A stretch of 64,000 nt of DNA from Sporosarcina globispora. GTDB lineage: Bacteria > Bacillota > Bacilli > Bacillales > Cytobacillaceae. Below the pieces are notes generated by a model. The model ran no database searches. It was given only the letters and a program-made list of their open reading frames with translations, and was not told the origin of the DNA. How positions within the stretch are numbered: position 1 is the first letter of the stretch; every line of letters begins with the position of its first letter. Below, piece after piece: positions 44,203-52,958 of the stretch. The stretch is taken from the NCBI RefSeq assembly GCF_001274725.1, contig NZ_LGUF01000007.1:168468-232467 (forward strand), in the 5' to 3' direction. Position numbers and translations under genes: made by a program.

Positions 44203-44241
44203 AATAAAAGCCCGCTCTGTTTATAGAGCGGACTTTTTATT
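44203..44241 (-). terminator. Terminator of dagK
   Basis: Minus-strand AAAAAGTCCGCTCT-ataaac-AGAGCGGGCTTTTATTTT. Confidence 0.9.
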
Positions 44242-44257
44242 ATTCGCGGGAGCTTTC

Positions 44258-45175
44258 TCAATCGGTCGGGCGATCTTCCTCACGAATCTGGTCAATTGGA
44301 ACGAAAACCTCCAGATGCCTGTACAAGTTAACGAATTCAGCTGGAAGCAGGCCTCCAAATTCACCATCAAGATTAAGCTGGACTTTCTCCTTTGATTGCA
44401 CTTTGATGCGGTTTGCCTGTGTGTAAATGACATTCGAATCTTTGACATGCTCTCCCCGGATAGCCAATGTTGCGATCCGGATAAAATCTGGGAGATTGGT
44501 TTTCTTTAAAATCAGCAGGGAAAATAGCCCGTCATTTATACTGGAATCCGGCGCAAGCTTTTCAAACCCGCCGACTGAATTTGTCAGACCGACAAGGAAA
44601 AGCATGACTTCACCTTCAAAGATTTTCCCGTCAAACTCGATGCTAACTTCAGTTGAACGAATGGAAGGCAGCATTTCAATTCCCTTTAGGTAGTAGGCAA
44701 GCTGGCCTATCATGGTCTTAAGCTTGCTTGGCACCTCGTAAGTCAGCTCTGTCAGCCTGCCTCCACCAGCAATATTAATAAAATATTTTTCATTAATGCG
44801 GCCTATATCAACAGGAATAGTATCTCCTTTTACAATGATATCAGCTGCCGCTTCCACATCTCTTGGAATATGGAGCGCACGCGCAAAATCATTCGTTGTG
44901 CCCGTTGGGATAATACCGAGGCGCGGACGGTACTCCTGTTCAGCGAGCCCATTTACAACCTCGTTAATCGTACCGTCTCCGCCTGCTGCAATGACTAGGT
45001 CAAAGCGGCGTTCTACAGCTGTCCGTGCAGCATTTATCGCATCCCCTTCACCTGTGGTGGCATGACAGGAGGTTTCATATCCCGCCCTCTCCAGCTTTTG
45101 GAGTACTTCTGGTAAATGTCTTTTAAAAATTTCCCGTCCTGAAGTCGGATTATAAATTATTCTTGCTCTTTTCAT
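44258..45175 (-). CDS. dagK: Diacylglycerol kinase DagK
   Basis: Phosphorylates diacylglycerol, recycling lipid left by lipoteichoic acid synthesis. 305 residues of the DGK catalytic fold: IIYNPTSGRE (~5-14), the GGDGTINEVVNGL nucleotide loop (~66-78), GIIPTGTTNDFARAL, and the C-terminal half with INIAGGGRLTELTYEV and a basic VQSKEKVQLNLDGE. B. subtilis order gatCAB-yerO-yerP-dagK-yefA is partly kept here, with several genes inserted between gatB and dagK. Confidence 0.93.
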   Translation of the reverse strand: MKRARIIYNPTSGREIFKRHLPEVLQKLERAGYETSCHATTGEGDAINAARTAVERRFDLVIAAGGDGTINEVVNGLAEQEYRPRLGIIPTGTTNDFARALHIPRDVEAAADIIVKGDTIPVDIGRINEKYFINIAGGGRLTELTYEVPSKLKTMIGQLAYYLKGIEMLPSIRSTEVSIEFDGKIFEGEVMLFLVGLTNSVGGFEKLAPDSSINDGLFSLLILKKTNLPDFIRIATLAIRGEHVKDSNVIYTQANRIKVQSKEKVQLNLDGEFGGLLPAEFVNLYRHLEVFVPIDQIREEDRPTD

Positions 45176-45435
45176 AGCCCATCATCCTATTATTGAAATA
45201 TCTAAACTTAACCCGTATATATCAATTCATCTTTTTACATCATAGCGAATAGTCTATCGCTTAGCAATTATTCTCGCTATCCGTTTCTATTCTATTCACT
45301 TCCGGCTGTTTTCACAAGTGATCAGATACACAAAAGAATTATACCCTCATTAGGGGAAAAAGTATCGTACTTAAGCCGTATTTCTTGGCCATGTGAACTG
45401 ATATCTTTCATAAAGCAAGATGCGGGCGAGCATTA

Positions 45436-46050
45436 TCACTGCTTTAAGTCTTTCAAAACAAGGCTTTTAACATAATCAATAATTGTCTTATATGGATATT
45501 CTTCATTGATTACACTATGAAGCATTGCCCCGTCCATAAAGGTCCAGAATAGCCCCGCTGTATGGTTTGGATCTGCATCCGGACGGAATTCCCCTGCAGC
45601 CTGTCCTCCTTCCATAATATCTGTTATCAGTTTTAAAAAGAACTTCTTTCCTCGTTCGTTCAGAATTCGATTCAAATTCTCATCTCTTGAGGAATACAGC
45701 GTAAATTCCAGCTGTACAGTAATTCTATCTTTACGTTCCTGGCTGAATGGGTTCATATCCCTGTACAAGTCAAAAAGGTATTCAAGCTTCTCTTCAGCTG
45801 AAGAAAACATGGAGATTCTCTCAGCAACTCTGGCATTAGCTGACTCTGTCTGCTCATTCAAAAGCTCCAGATAGATTTCTTCCTTGCTTTTAAAATAATT
45901 ATAAATGGCTCCTTTGCTGATCCCTGAGCAGGCGACAATATCATCAATCGTCGCTGCCTGAAAGCCCTTTTTGCCAAAACAAGCCAATGCGCCCGCCAAA
46001 ATCTCCTTCTTTTTTTTCTTTTTATATTCCTCTGATACGATAGGCGGCAA
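45436..46050 (-). CDS. TetR-family regulator (YerO-like by position)
   Basis: 204 residues: N-terminal HTH (KKEILAGALACFGKKGFQAATIDDIVACSGISKGAIYNYFKSKEE, residues ~14-60), then a helical ligand domain. The TTG start at 46050 has GGAGGG upstream. Its place next to dagK corresponds to yerO, the regulator of the RND pump gene swrC/yerP, but no such pump gene is present. A GACTAGTC dyad about 110 bp upstream could be its own operator. Confidence 0.85.
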   Translation of the reverse strand: MPPIVSEEYKKKKKKEILAGALACFGKKGFQAATIDDIVACSGISKGAIYNYFKSKEEIYLELLNEQTESANARVAERISMFSSAEEKLEYLFDLYRDMNPFSQERKDRITVQLEFTLYSSRDENLNRILNERGKKFFLKLITDIMEGGQAAGEFRPDADPNHTAGLFWTFMDGAMLHSVINEEYPYKTIIDYVKSLVLKDLKQ

Positions 46051-46157
46051 TTGTGTCCCTCCATTGTATTTAATTTATTATCTGTGCAAATTCCTGCATT
46101 TCCAGTGGAACCTGCCTTCTTCCCAATTTCTCTCTATCAAGACTTTATGTTAAAAAT

Positions 46158-46175
46158 AAACTGACTAGTCTTTTT
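46158..46175. promoter_or_regulatory. Candidate TetR operator
   Basis: AAACTGACTAGTCTTTTTT: an 8-bp perfect palindrome GACTAGTC (46163-46170) with AAA/TTT flanks in the upstream region of the TetR gene, of the size TetR dimers bind. Confidence 0.45.
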
Positions 46176-46257
46176 TATTCTAAATATATTTAAATGAATT
46201 TTCAAACTTTTACCTTTCAAAAAAACTCCTAACTGTCCGTTAAGAGTTAATCCTGAT

Positions 46258-46605
46258 CTATTTGTTTTTCTCCCGGCACATAGTCACTAATCCCCCAATC
46301 AGCATAAAGCTGGCAAAAGCAATGGGAAACAAGCGCTCAAACCAAGATTCTTTATTGGAAAGTTCTTTGTGTTCCCTGGCAGCTTCTTCTGGAATTCCAC
46401 CTGTAATCTGAGCCATAATAAGATTGGTAAATTCATCCTCTCCCGCCATTGCCGGCATGGAATTCTCCTCTTCGTCCATTGCCTCAAGATATACTTCCAG
46501 ACAATGATCACAGAGATAGAGATGATCTTCATAGAGTTCACGTTCTGGTTCTGACAGCTCATTTTTCACATATTTTCGCCATTCTTCCAATGTAAAATGC
46601 TCCAT
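46258..46605 (-). CDS. Membrane-anchored zinc-finger protein, anti-sigma-factor-like
   Basis: 115 residues. The N-terminus has the zf-HC2 anti-sigma pattern (LYEDHLYLCDHCLEVYLEA: His-x3-Cys-x2-Cys), a linker, and one C-terminal helix (PIAFASFMLIGGLVTMC). Anti-sigma factors of this type sequester ECF sigma factors at the membrane. No sigma factor gene lies upstream, so its partner is elsewhere or lost. The second ATG (46605) fits GGAAGGAG better than the first at 46614. Confidence 0.7.
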   Translation of the reverse strand: MEHFTLEEWRKYVKNELSEPERELYEDHLYLCDHCLEVYLEAMDEEENSMPAMAGEDEFTNLIMAQITGGIPEEAAREHKELSNKESWFERLFPIAFASFMLIGGLVTMCREKNK

Positions 46606-47069
46606 GAAAATCATCTCCTTCCAATGTTCCTGACATCGGTATGCTCAGGACAATTAGAATATCCTGCTGGGTATTGAGCTGCCAAGTTTCAGCTTTCCAT
46701 ATATCTATTCGGATACCAGTCCTTCTTTTTGAGTGCCGAAACAATCATAATCGAGAGAATCGAATAATTCAATACTTTTCTTATATAAAAATCTCTCAAA
46801 AAATTAAGGGTTAAAATTTCTCCAATAATAAAAATGGCCAGTACCGCACTTGATGTCTGCGGATTTCTGTTTCTTCATAATTCAAAAGCTTTTATTTTCA
46901 AGTTTTCATCGTTTAATATTCAAACAATGATTAATTTACACCTCTAACAAAACCAGTATATGGTAAACTGTAAGCAATACCTGCGAAAGAGGAGGTTAAC
47001 GAACATATTTTTAAATAATGGACAACTCTTAATCATGATTGAATATATTGATGAAAAAGGATGGATACG
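46606..47069. other. Long intergenic region before plsY
   Basis: Leftward, 46675-46870 holds an open membrane-protein-like stretch (TSSAVLAIFIIGEILTL, then LNYSILSIMIVSALKKK to YPNRYMES-stop) preceded by a stop and without a ribosome site, so it may be the end of a lost gene. On the + strand AGAGGAGG at 46989 is followed by no useful start. No RNA element recognised. Confidence 0.35.
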
Positions 47070-47696
47070 ATGACGTTTCTTATTTACATGGCAGCGTACC
47101 TGATTGGATCAATTCCTACAGCCTTATTGATAGGCAAATATGCCTTTGGGATTGACATCCGTGATCATGGCAGCAATAATCCTGGTGCTACCAATACACT
47201 AAGGGTGCTTGGAAAAAGAGCAGCTATCGTGGTACTGCTGGTTGATGTGGGCAAGGGTGCTGCAGCGGCGGCATTGCCTGTACTTCTGAACGCTGAGCTC
47301 GATCCGTTAATGGTTGGGATGGTTGCTGTAGCCGGCCATTGCTTTCCGATCTTTGCAGGATTCCGCGGAGGAAAAGCCATCGCAACCACCGCAGGTGTTT
47401 TGCTGACATCAAATATTTGGATGTTTTTGATCGCCTACATTGCTTTTGTGGCAGTCACTTACGCAACAAAGTATGTATTTTTCGGCTCTTTATCAGTGGG
47501 TGCATCTTTGCTTATTTATTCCTTTTTCACCGAAGGCTCTGAACATGAACTTATCTTTTCTATTTTCCTATTATTTTTGATATTCCTGCACCGTACGAAC
47601 ATTAAGAATTTCATCGGTAATAATGAACCTAAAATTAATGATAAGCGTCTGAAAGATGACCGCGTCCCGCCAAGAGATCATAAAAAACGTGCATAA
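47070..47696 (+). CDS. plsY: Acyl-phosphate:glycerol-3-phosphate acyltransferase PlsY
   Basis: First acylation of glycerol-3-phosphate in phospholipid synthesis. About 208 residues with several helices and the PlsY motifs: AYLIGSIPTALLIGK, the G-S-x-N-PGATNTLRVLG loop (here HGSNNPGATNT), VDVGKGAAAA and AGHCFPIFAGFRGGKAIATTAGVLL. Slight changes from the canonical GSGNxGATN suggest the second PlsY-type paralogue that some Bacilli carry. The ATG at 47070 is better spaced from AAAAGG than the one at 47061. Confidence 0.88.
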   Translation: MTFLIYMAAYLIGSIPTALLIGKYAFGIDIRDHGSNNPGATNTLRVLGKRAAIVVLLVDVGKGAAAAALPVLLNAELDPLMVGMVAVAGHCFPIFAGFRGGKAIATTAGVLLTSNIWMFLIAYIAFVAVTYATKYVFFGSLSVGASLLIYSFFTEGSEHELIFSIFLLFLIFLHRTNIKNFIGNNEPKINDKRLKDDRVPPRDHKKRA

Positions 47697-47699
47697 TTG

Positions 47700-47728
47700 A
47701 GACCCGGATCCTGCATCCGGGTTTTTTT
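47700..47728 (+). terminator. Terminator of plsY
   Basis: ACCCGGATcctgcATCCGGGTTTTTTT. Confidence 0.92.
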
Positions 47729-47802
47729 ATTATTTTTCACATGAAAGACGCTGATAAAGCAAATCCTTTGAATAAAAGCGAGCAGCCAAAAGGAGCTTAT
47801 AT

Positions 47803-48462
47803 ATGTTCTTGATCTTAAAAATATTAAGTCTTTACTTAATCACAATCATGATTATGAGACTGATGGGCAAGTCGACAATTATTCAGATGACTCCATATGA
47901 CCTTGTTGCCATCATTATCGTTGGAACAGTTGCCTCCGAGCCACTCATTAGCACCGAATACTGGCCGACAATAGCAGCATTGGCCATCCTTGTAGGCCTT
48001 CATATTCTCTTCTCCTTTTTGACTTTAAACCAAATTGGCAACCGTTTTTTTCTGGGGGAACCGACGATACTGATTAAAAATGGGGAAATTCTTGAAGACA
48101 ATCTGGAAAAATCCCACCTTTCCATGTCTCAGCTGCTGTCCATCTTAAGAAGTAAAGGTTTTCCCAAAATTGCGGATGTGGATTACGCCATTCTCGAGCC
48201 TATCGGTGAAGTGAGCATAATTCCTAAAGTGGCCAATACGCCTGTCACAGTCGGACATTTAAACATCTCCATACAGGACGAGGGGCTCCCAATTGCGGTT
48301 ATTGTGGACGGAAGAATTCTGAAGCGTAATCTCCAATTGCTGGGACAAACTAAAGATTGGCTTTTAGAGCATCTGCGGCAAAACAATATTACTGAGGAAG
48401 AGATTATGTATGCTTATGTAAATGAAAAATCGAAAAAATTGAATATTAACAGACGCAGATAA
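47803..48462 (+). CDS. DUF421 membrane protein (YetF/YrbG type)
   Basis: 219 residues: three N-terminal helices (LKILSLYLITIMIMRLMG, VAIIIVGTVASEPL, TIAALAILVGLHILFSFL), then a cytoplasmic domain with the DUF421 motifs FLGEPTILIKNGEILEDNL, LLSILRSKGFPKIADVDYAILEPIGEVSII and LPIAVIVDGRI. Membrane-associated in sporulating Bacilli; function unclear. AAAAGGAGC precedes the ATG. Confidence 0.9.
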   Translation: MFLILKILSLYLITIMIMRLMGKSTIIQMTPYDLVAIIIVGTVASEPLISTEYWPTIAALAILVGLHILFSFLTLNQIGNRFFLGEPTILIKNGEILEDNLEKSHLSMSQLLSILRSKGFPKIADVDYAILEPIGEVSIIPKVANTPVTVGHLNISIQDEGLPIAVIVDGRILKRNLQLLGQTKDWLLEHLRQNNITEEEIMYAYVNEKSKKLNINRRR

Positions 48463-48559
48463 ATTTCAACAACAGGTTTAATTCCTAAATGAACGGGAAT
48501 AAGAAATAGGTTAGTGAGAATATAGATAGAATCAATAGCAAAAAATCTTTAATTACGGC

Positions 48560-48599
48560 AAAAGCTGACCCCGCATTGGGCGGAAAGTCAGCTTTTTTA
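48560..48599 (+). terminator. Terminator of the DUF421 gene
   Basis: AAAGCTGACCCCGC ... GCGGAAAGTCAGCTTTTTT. Confidence 0.85.
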
Positions 48600-48647
48600 A
48601 GTTAAATTATTTTTTTGAAGGAAAAACTGCCTGGATCAGTAAGATAA

Positions 48648-48735
48648 CCGGACTTTGCGTGCGGATAAAAAATTTTATGTGCGGATAACTTTATTTATGT
48701 GCGTACAGACCCGGTTATTAGTTTTTTCAGATAAA
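48648..48735. repeat. 20-bp intergenic repeat array (ATGTGCGGATAA type)
   Basis: Units TTTGCGTGCGGATAAAAAAT, TTTATGTGCGGATAACTTTA and TTTATGTGCGTACAGACCC are exactly 19-20 bp apart; a weaker TTTTTTCAGATAAAAC unit follows. Ends just before the phosphoesterase stop. Confidence 0.8.
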
Positions 48736-48751
48736 ACTCCTATGTCTTTGC

Positions 48752-49504
48752 TTACACTTTTTTCGGTGCACCTCTATATTTCGCTTCACGCAGCTCGAGC
48801 GCGTAGGCCTCAAGATTCGGCATCCCCATTTCTTTAGCAATGCTGATTTCTTGCTCAATATCATAAGGAACCCGGACAATCTCGATTGAAAAAGGCGCGG
48901 CCTCTTTCGATAAGTATTCGCCATGCAAAATCACATAGGCAGCCTGCGGAATATCCAAAGAATTCCCTACACTCCCTGTATTGAAAAGTATCTTTTGCGG
49001 ATGAACCGGTTCAATCAGGGCAGCATGAATATCGCCATACCCAACTACATCTGGAATACGCCCTTGCTCTCCAGCAATAATATTCTCTGTATTCTCGAAC
49101 ATAGCCAGTTTTTCTTCATACGAATCCCGCATCGGCACAACTCGATGATAAATGCTTTTGGCTGAAGCATGGTAGAGCCTGATATATTTGCCGCTCATAT
49201 AAAAATCGTGATGAAACGGCAGTGTCCCTAAATAGGACAAAGCCTCTTCCCCTAGCTGCCTTTGATGCCATTGCCCCTCTTCGAAGTCCAGAGGCTTCTG
49301 CATGAAATCATCCCAATTTCCAAGAAGGACTACTTCACATGACTCTTTAATCCGTTCCACGGTTTTACGGGAATTGGGCCCTTTTCCTATTAAGTCACCC
49401 AGGCAAAAAATAATCTCTATTCCGCGTTCGTGGATATTGTCCAGCACAGCCTCCAGAGCTGTGATATTTCCATGAATATCAGAAATTACCGCTATATTCC
49501 CCAT
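48752..49504 (-). CDS. Calcineurin-like metallophosphoesterase (YfcE/MJ0936 type)
   Basis: 250 residues with the metal-binding set: AVISDIHGNITALEAVL (DxH), FCLGDLIGKGPNSRKTV (GD), LLGNWDDFM (GNxD-like), and later YHASAKSIYHR, VVGYGDIHAALIEP and FNTGSVGN. It hydrolyses phosphodiesters; substrate unknown. AAGGAGGAG precedes the ATG. Divergent from ppaC. Confidence 0.88.
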   Translation of the reverse strand: MGNIAVISDIHGNITALEAVLDNIHERGIEIIFCLGDLIGKGPNSRKTVERIKESCEVVLLGNWDDFMQKPLDFEEGQWHQRQLGEEALSYLGTLPFHHDFYMSGKYIRLYHASAKSIYHRVVPMRDSYEEKLAMFENTENIIAGEQGRIPDVVGYGDIHAALIEPVHPQKILFNTGSVGNSLDIPQAAYVILHGEYLSKEAAPFSIEIVRVPYDIEQEISIAKEMGMPNLEAYALELREAKYRGAPKKV

Positions 49505-49673
49505 ATATGTCTCCTCCTTACCATTCTTATTTTATTTCTCCAAAACACCCAAGCTTCCTCTATCAATTAGATAAAACAAAATTTGATTTTTCCCTCTGCC
49601 GCCATTACATTAGAAATATGGTAAAATAACAGCATGTCAAAAACCAACATTACATATAGAAGGAGTAGGATTT

Positions 49674-50606
49674 ATGTCAAAAGTATTTGTATTTGGACAC
49701 AAAAACCCAGACACAGACTCAATCTGCTCAGCACTTGCTTATGCGGAATTAAAAAACCAATTAGGCGTTGATGCAGAGCCAATCCGCCTGGGCCAAGTAA
49801 ATGAGGAAACACAGTATGCTTTAAATTATTTTAAGGCTGAAGCTCCCCGGCTTGTTGAGGCAGTATCCAGGGAAGCAAGCGAAGTAATCCTTGTAGATCA
49901 TAACGAATTCCAGCAAAGCGCTAATGATATTAAAGATGTAAAAATTCTTGAAGTGATTGACCACCACCGCATCGCCAACTTTGAAACAAGTGACCCGCTT
50001 TACTACCGCGCAGAGCCGGTTGGCTGCACAGCAACCATTCTAAACAAAATGTACAAGGAAAATGGCGTGGAAATCCGCAAGGAAACAGCTGGCTTAATGC
50101 TTTCTGCCATTATTTCTGATTCTCTGCTGTTCAAATCTCCAACATGCACAGACCAGGACGTTGCAGCGGCACGCGAGCTTGCTGAAATCTCAGGCGTAAA
50201 CGCAGAGGAATACGGTCTGGAAATGCTAAAAGCTGGAGCAGATTTAAGCAATAAGAGCTTGAAAGAACTGATTTCTCTTGACGCTAAAGAATTCCAAATG
50301 GGCAGCTATAAAACAGAAATCGCTCAGGTTAATGCTGTGGATTTAAATGACGTATTAAGCCGCCAGGAGGAATTGGAAGCTGTCATTACTGAAAACATCA
50401 ATAATAAAGAACTTGACCTTTTCGTTTTTGTTTTAACTGACATCCTTAACAACGGCTCAGTTGCCATCGCTCTTGGCAAAGAAGCTGCAGCAGTTGAGAA
50501 AGCTTATAATGTAACACTTGAAAACAACAGTGCCGTATTGAAGGGCGTTGTTTCACGCAAAAAGCAGATCGTACCGCCGCTTACAAACGTATTGGCTGGC
50601 AAATAA
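49674..50606 (+). CDS. ppaC: Manganese-dependent inorganic pyrophosphatase
   Basis: Family II pyrophosphatase, hydrolyses PPi to drive biosynthesis. 310 residues: DHH domain with [20 protein letters not shown] (His/Asp metal ligands), [18 protein letters not shown] and [16 protein letters not shown], then the DHHA2 domain ending in the substrate-binding [10 protein letters not shown]. Ribosome site AGAAGGAG. Monocistronic with a bidirectional terminator. Confidence 0.97.
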   Translation: MSKVFVFGHKNPDTDSICSALAYAELKNQLGVDAEPIRLGQVNEETQYALNYFKAEAPRLVEAVSREASEVILVDHNEFQQSANDIKDVKILEVIDHHRIANFETSDPLYYRAEPVGCTATILNKMYKENGVEIRKETAGLMLSAIISDSLLFKSPTCTDQDVAAARELAEISGVNAEEYGLEMLKAGADLSNKSLKELISLDAKEFQMGSYKTEIAQVNAVDLNDVLSRQEELEAVITENINNKELDLFVFVLTDILNNGSVAIALGKEAAAVEKAYNVTLENNSAVLKGVVSRKKQIVPPLTNVLAGK

Positions 50607-50608
50607 GA

Positions 50609-50642
50609 GAGAAGCAGTGCCGCACTTGGCACTGCTTCTTAC
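50609..50642. terminator. Bidirectional terminator between ppaC and the nitronate monooxygenase gene
   Basis: GAAGCAGTGCC-gcact-GGCACTGCTTC between convergent stops; it overlaps the monooxygenase stop by a few bases. Confidence 0.85.
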
Positions 50643-51706
50643 TTATCCAACAAAGCTTCTGTTCCTTTCACAAGTTTTATCATTAGCTCCTTCACTGTCA
50701 CCTCTTCAGCCAGTCTCAATCCCTGTCCGGCCCATAATGACATAAACTCCGGCCGCTCCAGTTTGGCAGCCTCCTTTCGGATAGGAGCTGTCATATCATT
50801 CTGCAATGGATACGGCAATGCCTGCAGACCTTTCATCTCTTCCATGAACCTGTTGCGAATCCCCCTTGCAAGCTTTCCGGAAAATGATTTTGTTAAAGCT
50901 GTTTGACCTTCCCCGGCATTTAATAGGGCATGTTTGTACAACGAGTGAGCCCCGCTTTCTTTGCATGTAAGAAAAGCCGTTCCCAGTTGGGCTCCTGCTG
51001 CACCAAGCATCATAGCTGCAGCAATCCCGCGGGCATCCATTATTCCACCTGCAGCAGCCACAGGACAGCTTACTGCATCAGCCACCTGCGGTATTAGAGC
51101 CATGGAACCGATAAGCCCGCTTTCTTCACTGTGAAAAGTACCGCGATGTCCTCCAGCTTCAATTCCTTGAGCAACAATTACATCTGCGCCCGCCTCTTCC
51201 CATTCCACTGCTTCATTGACATTAGTTGCGGTTCCAATAATTACTGTTCCCCGTTTCTTTAATTCCGAAATTATCGCTGAATCAGGAAGCCCAAACGTAA
51301 AGCTGCAGACAGGCACCCGTTCTTCAATCAAAACATCGAGCTGTTTTCTATATAGAGCAGCATAATCTTTTTTAGGCAGAGAAGGTTTCTCCTTCATACC
51401 GAGCTCACTGCTGTATCCGGCAAGCACATCCCCTATGCTGCTTATGACCTCTGCACTCGCTGAAGCCTCACTATCCGGAACAAAGAGATTGACACCAAAT
51501 GGCTGATCTGTCAGCTTCCGAATCTGTTTTATATCGTCTCTGATCTCAACAGAACTCATATAGCCTGCACCCATATTGCCAAGCCCGCCACTATTGGATA
51601 CCTCGCTGATTAATTGCGGTGTTGTCATTCCTCCAGCCATAGGAGCCTGGAAAATAGGATATTTTATCCTCAGCTTCGAAGTTATGGAATTTTGGTTCCA
51701 GTCCAT
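50639..51706 (-). CDS. Nitronate monooxygenase (NMO family)
   Basis: FMN-dependent oxidation of alkyl nitronates. 355 residues in an FMN TIM barrel: PIFQAPMAGGMTTPQLISEVSNSGGLG, the GVNLFVP segment, IGTATNVNEAV, VIVAQGIEAGGHRGTFH with the active-site His, VAAAGGIMDARGIAAAMMLGAAGAQLGTAFL. Probably class I NMO, detoxifying propionate-3-nitronate-like compounds. 19 bp from the thioredoxin-like gene upstream in the same direction, so likely co-transcribed. Confidence 0.92.
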   Translation of the reverse strand: MDWNQNSITSKLRIKYPIFQAPMAGGMTTPQLISEVSNSGGLGNMGAGYMSSVEIRDDIKQIRKLTDQPFGVNLFVPDSEASASAEVISSIGDVLAGYSSELGMKEKPSLPKKDYAALYRKQLDVLIEERVPVCSFTFGLPDSAIISELKKRGTVIIGTATNVNEAVEWEEAGADVIVAQGIEAGGHRGTFHSEESGLIGSMALIPQVADAVSCPVAAAGGIMDARGIAAAMMLGAAGAQLGTAFLTCKESGAHSLYKHALLNAGEGQTALTKSFSGKLARGIRNRFMEEMKGLQALPYPLQNDMTAPIRKEAAKLERPEFMSLWAGQGLRLAEEVTVKELMIKLVKGTEALLDK

Positions 51707-51725
51707 TTAAAACATCCTTCCGCCT

Positions 51726-52286
51726 TTATTTCCCTGAAACAATAGCTTCTATAATACTATCAGCAACGCTATGCCAGATTTTTTCATCCTCCTGATAGGA
51801 AGCAGTTAATCTCCTATACATGCTCATCTGTTTGTCCTTAAAGTCCTCAGCATCCTGTGTGGGGAGCTTTTTGCGTTCATTATTCACCATTTCCTGTACC
51901 TGTATCGCCCTCGGTCCCCAAACGGCTTTTTCCTTCCCTTCCTTATCTATAATTATATAAATAGGGATGGCTCTTGATGTTCCATTGGTTAAATACTGGT
52001 CCATCAGCTCAAGGTTTCGATCCCTCAAAACAAAACGGACCTCCATGCCGATTTCATCTGCGATTTTTAATAGAATCGGATTATTCAGCATGGCATCTCC
52101 ACACCAATCTTCAGTGAGAACAATCACTTTCATGCCAGTATCCTTAAAATCTGCCAATCTTGTTATTTCTTTATCTGATAAAGAAAAACGATCGTAAATG
52201 CCCATCATTTCATCTTTATTTACTTTCATTCCCTGGATGTATTCTTGAAATCTCATCCCTTTTTGAAACCAATCCAGTAATTCCAT
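51726..52286 (-). CDS. Thioredoxin-like protein with a WCGDA motif
   Basis: 186 residues. The thioredoxin fold is visible in MKVIVLTEDWCGDAMLNNPILLKIADE (active-site strand-helix), VRFVLRDRNLELMDQYLTNGTSRAIPIYIIID (with cis-Pro in AIPIY). The motif is CGDA: the first Cys is kept and the second is Ala, so it cannot form the usual disulfide alone. A role in reduction by a monothiol mechanism or in bacillithiol chemistry is possible but unproven. AAAGGAGT precedes the ATG. Confidence 0.85.
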   Translation of the reverse strand: MELLDWFQKGMRFQEYIQGMKVNKDEMMGIYDRFSLSDKEITRLADFKDTGMKVIVLTEDWCGDAMLNNPILLKIADEIGMEVRFVLRDRNLELMDQYLTNGTSRAIPIYIIIDKEGKEKAVWGPRAIQVQEMVNNERKKLPTQDAEDFKDKQMSMYRRLTASYQEDEKIWHSVADSIIEAIVSGK

Positions 52287-52384
52287 TAATAAACACTCCT
52301 TTTTTCTAAATGCCTAATTACTAATTCTGTATTGCTTCCCTTCATTCCTTCTGTTTTTTGCTGCAGAAATTTGCAGAAAAAGAT

Positions 52385-52417
52385 CTTTTCCTGGGAAATT
52401 ACACAAGGGGTTTGTCG
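52385..52417. repeat. Left copy of a direct repeat flanking the 52.4-55.0 kb patch
   Basis: CTTTTCCTGGGAAAT then GGGG and TTTGTCG, matching 55020-55053 with a short gap. TTTTCCTGGGAAAT also differs at two positions from the Noc-binding consensus ATTTCCCGGGAAAT. Confidence 0.55.
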
Positions 52418-52819
52418 GCAAAAAACGAAGGCCGGCGAAAAACCGCCAGCCTTGCCATCAATCCATCATTCGTTTTTTGTAAACGGCGAACCGCGAGAGC
52501 AAACACAGCTGCAGTCCATACAATGATTGCTGCCAGATGGGACCATACATCTGTTAGGACCAGCCCCCGTTCCATAATGCACTCTTCTCTTTTGTGAATA
52601 AGATAGTTTTCTAATCTGCTTATTTCGTTCTGCATCTAGCTGAACAGCACGCGTCCCCTCGTCTACCGACTTTTTCGACCCATATAAATTCTTATAAAAT
52701 GAGAAATTCTCCTTCGCGGTCAATCTTTCATATAGGCCGTCCTCCAAAGAGAATATTCCAATGTTCGTTAAAAATTTGCGCTTGTCCATCGCTGCACTAA
52801 TTTCGTTAACACTTATCTC
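52399..52819 (-). pseudogene. Decayed ABC transporter: ATPase middle fused to permease C-terminus
   Basis: Leftward from 52819 the frame encodes the middle of an ABC ATPase: ISVNEISAAMDKRKFLTNIG, FSLEDGLYERLTAKENFSFY and the signature-region remnant KLSYSQKRRVHYG. Near 52575 it switches to another frame whose GLVLTDVWSHLAAIIVWTAAV and FALAVRRLQ look like the last helix of an ABC-2 permease. Walker B, the rest of the ATPase and most of the permease are missing, so a deletion has joined two genes. The ATPase N-terminus lies 2 kb away at 54781-54950. Confidence 0.7.
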
Positions 52820-52923
52820 AAAAGACTTTCATATTCGTTGCTAAGCCATTCCTTTTTCAGCTCCTGGTACGCCACGCCAAAATAAATTCTTAAATTGTCC
52901 ACCGCGTGATCGTCTACTATCAT
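52813..52923 (-). CDS. 36-residue ORF at the left end of the insertion
   Basis: MIVDDHAVDNLRIYFGVAYQ then ELKKEWLSNEYESLLR-stop, with AAGGAGC before the ATG. The last residues and stop fall at the junction with the ABC remnant (about 52820), so the true C-terminus was probably lost. Family not recognised. Confidence 0.4.
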   Translation of the reverse strand: MIVDDHAVDNLRIYFGVAYQELKKEWLSNEYESLLR

Positions 52924-52958
52924 TTTATTGCTCCTTCTCTATATTATCGGATAGTGTA

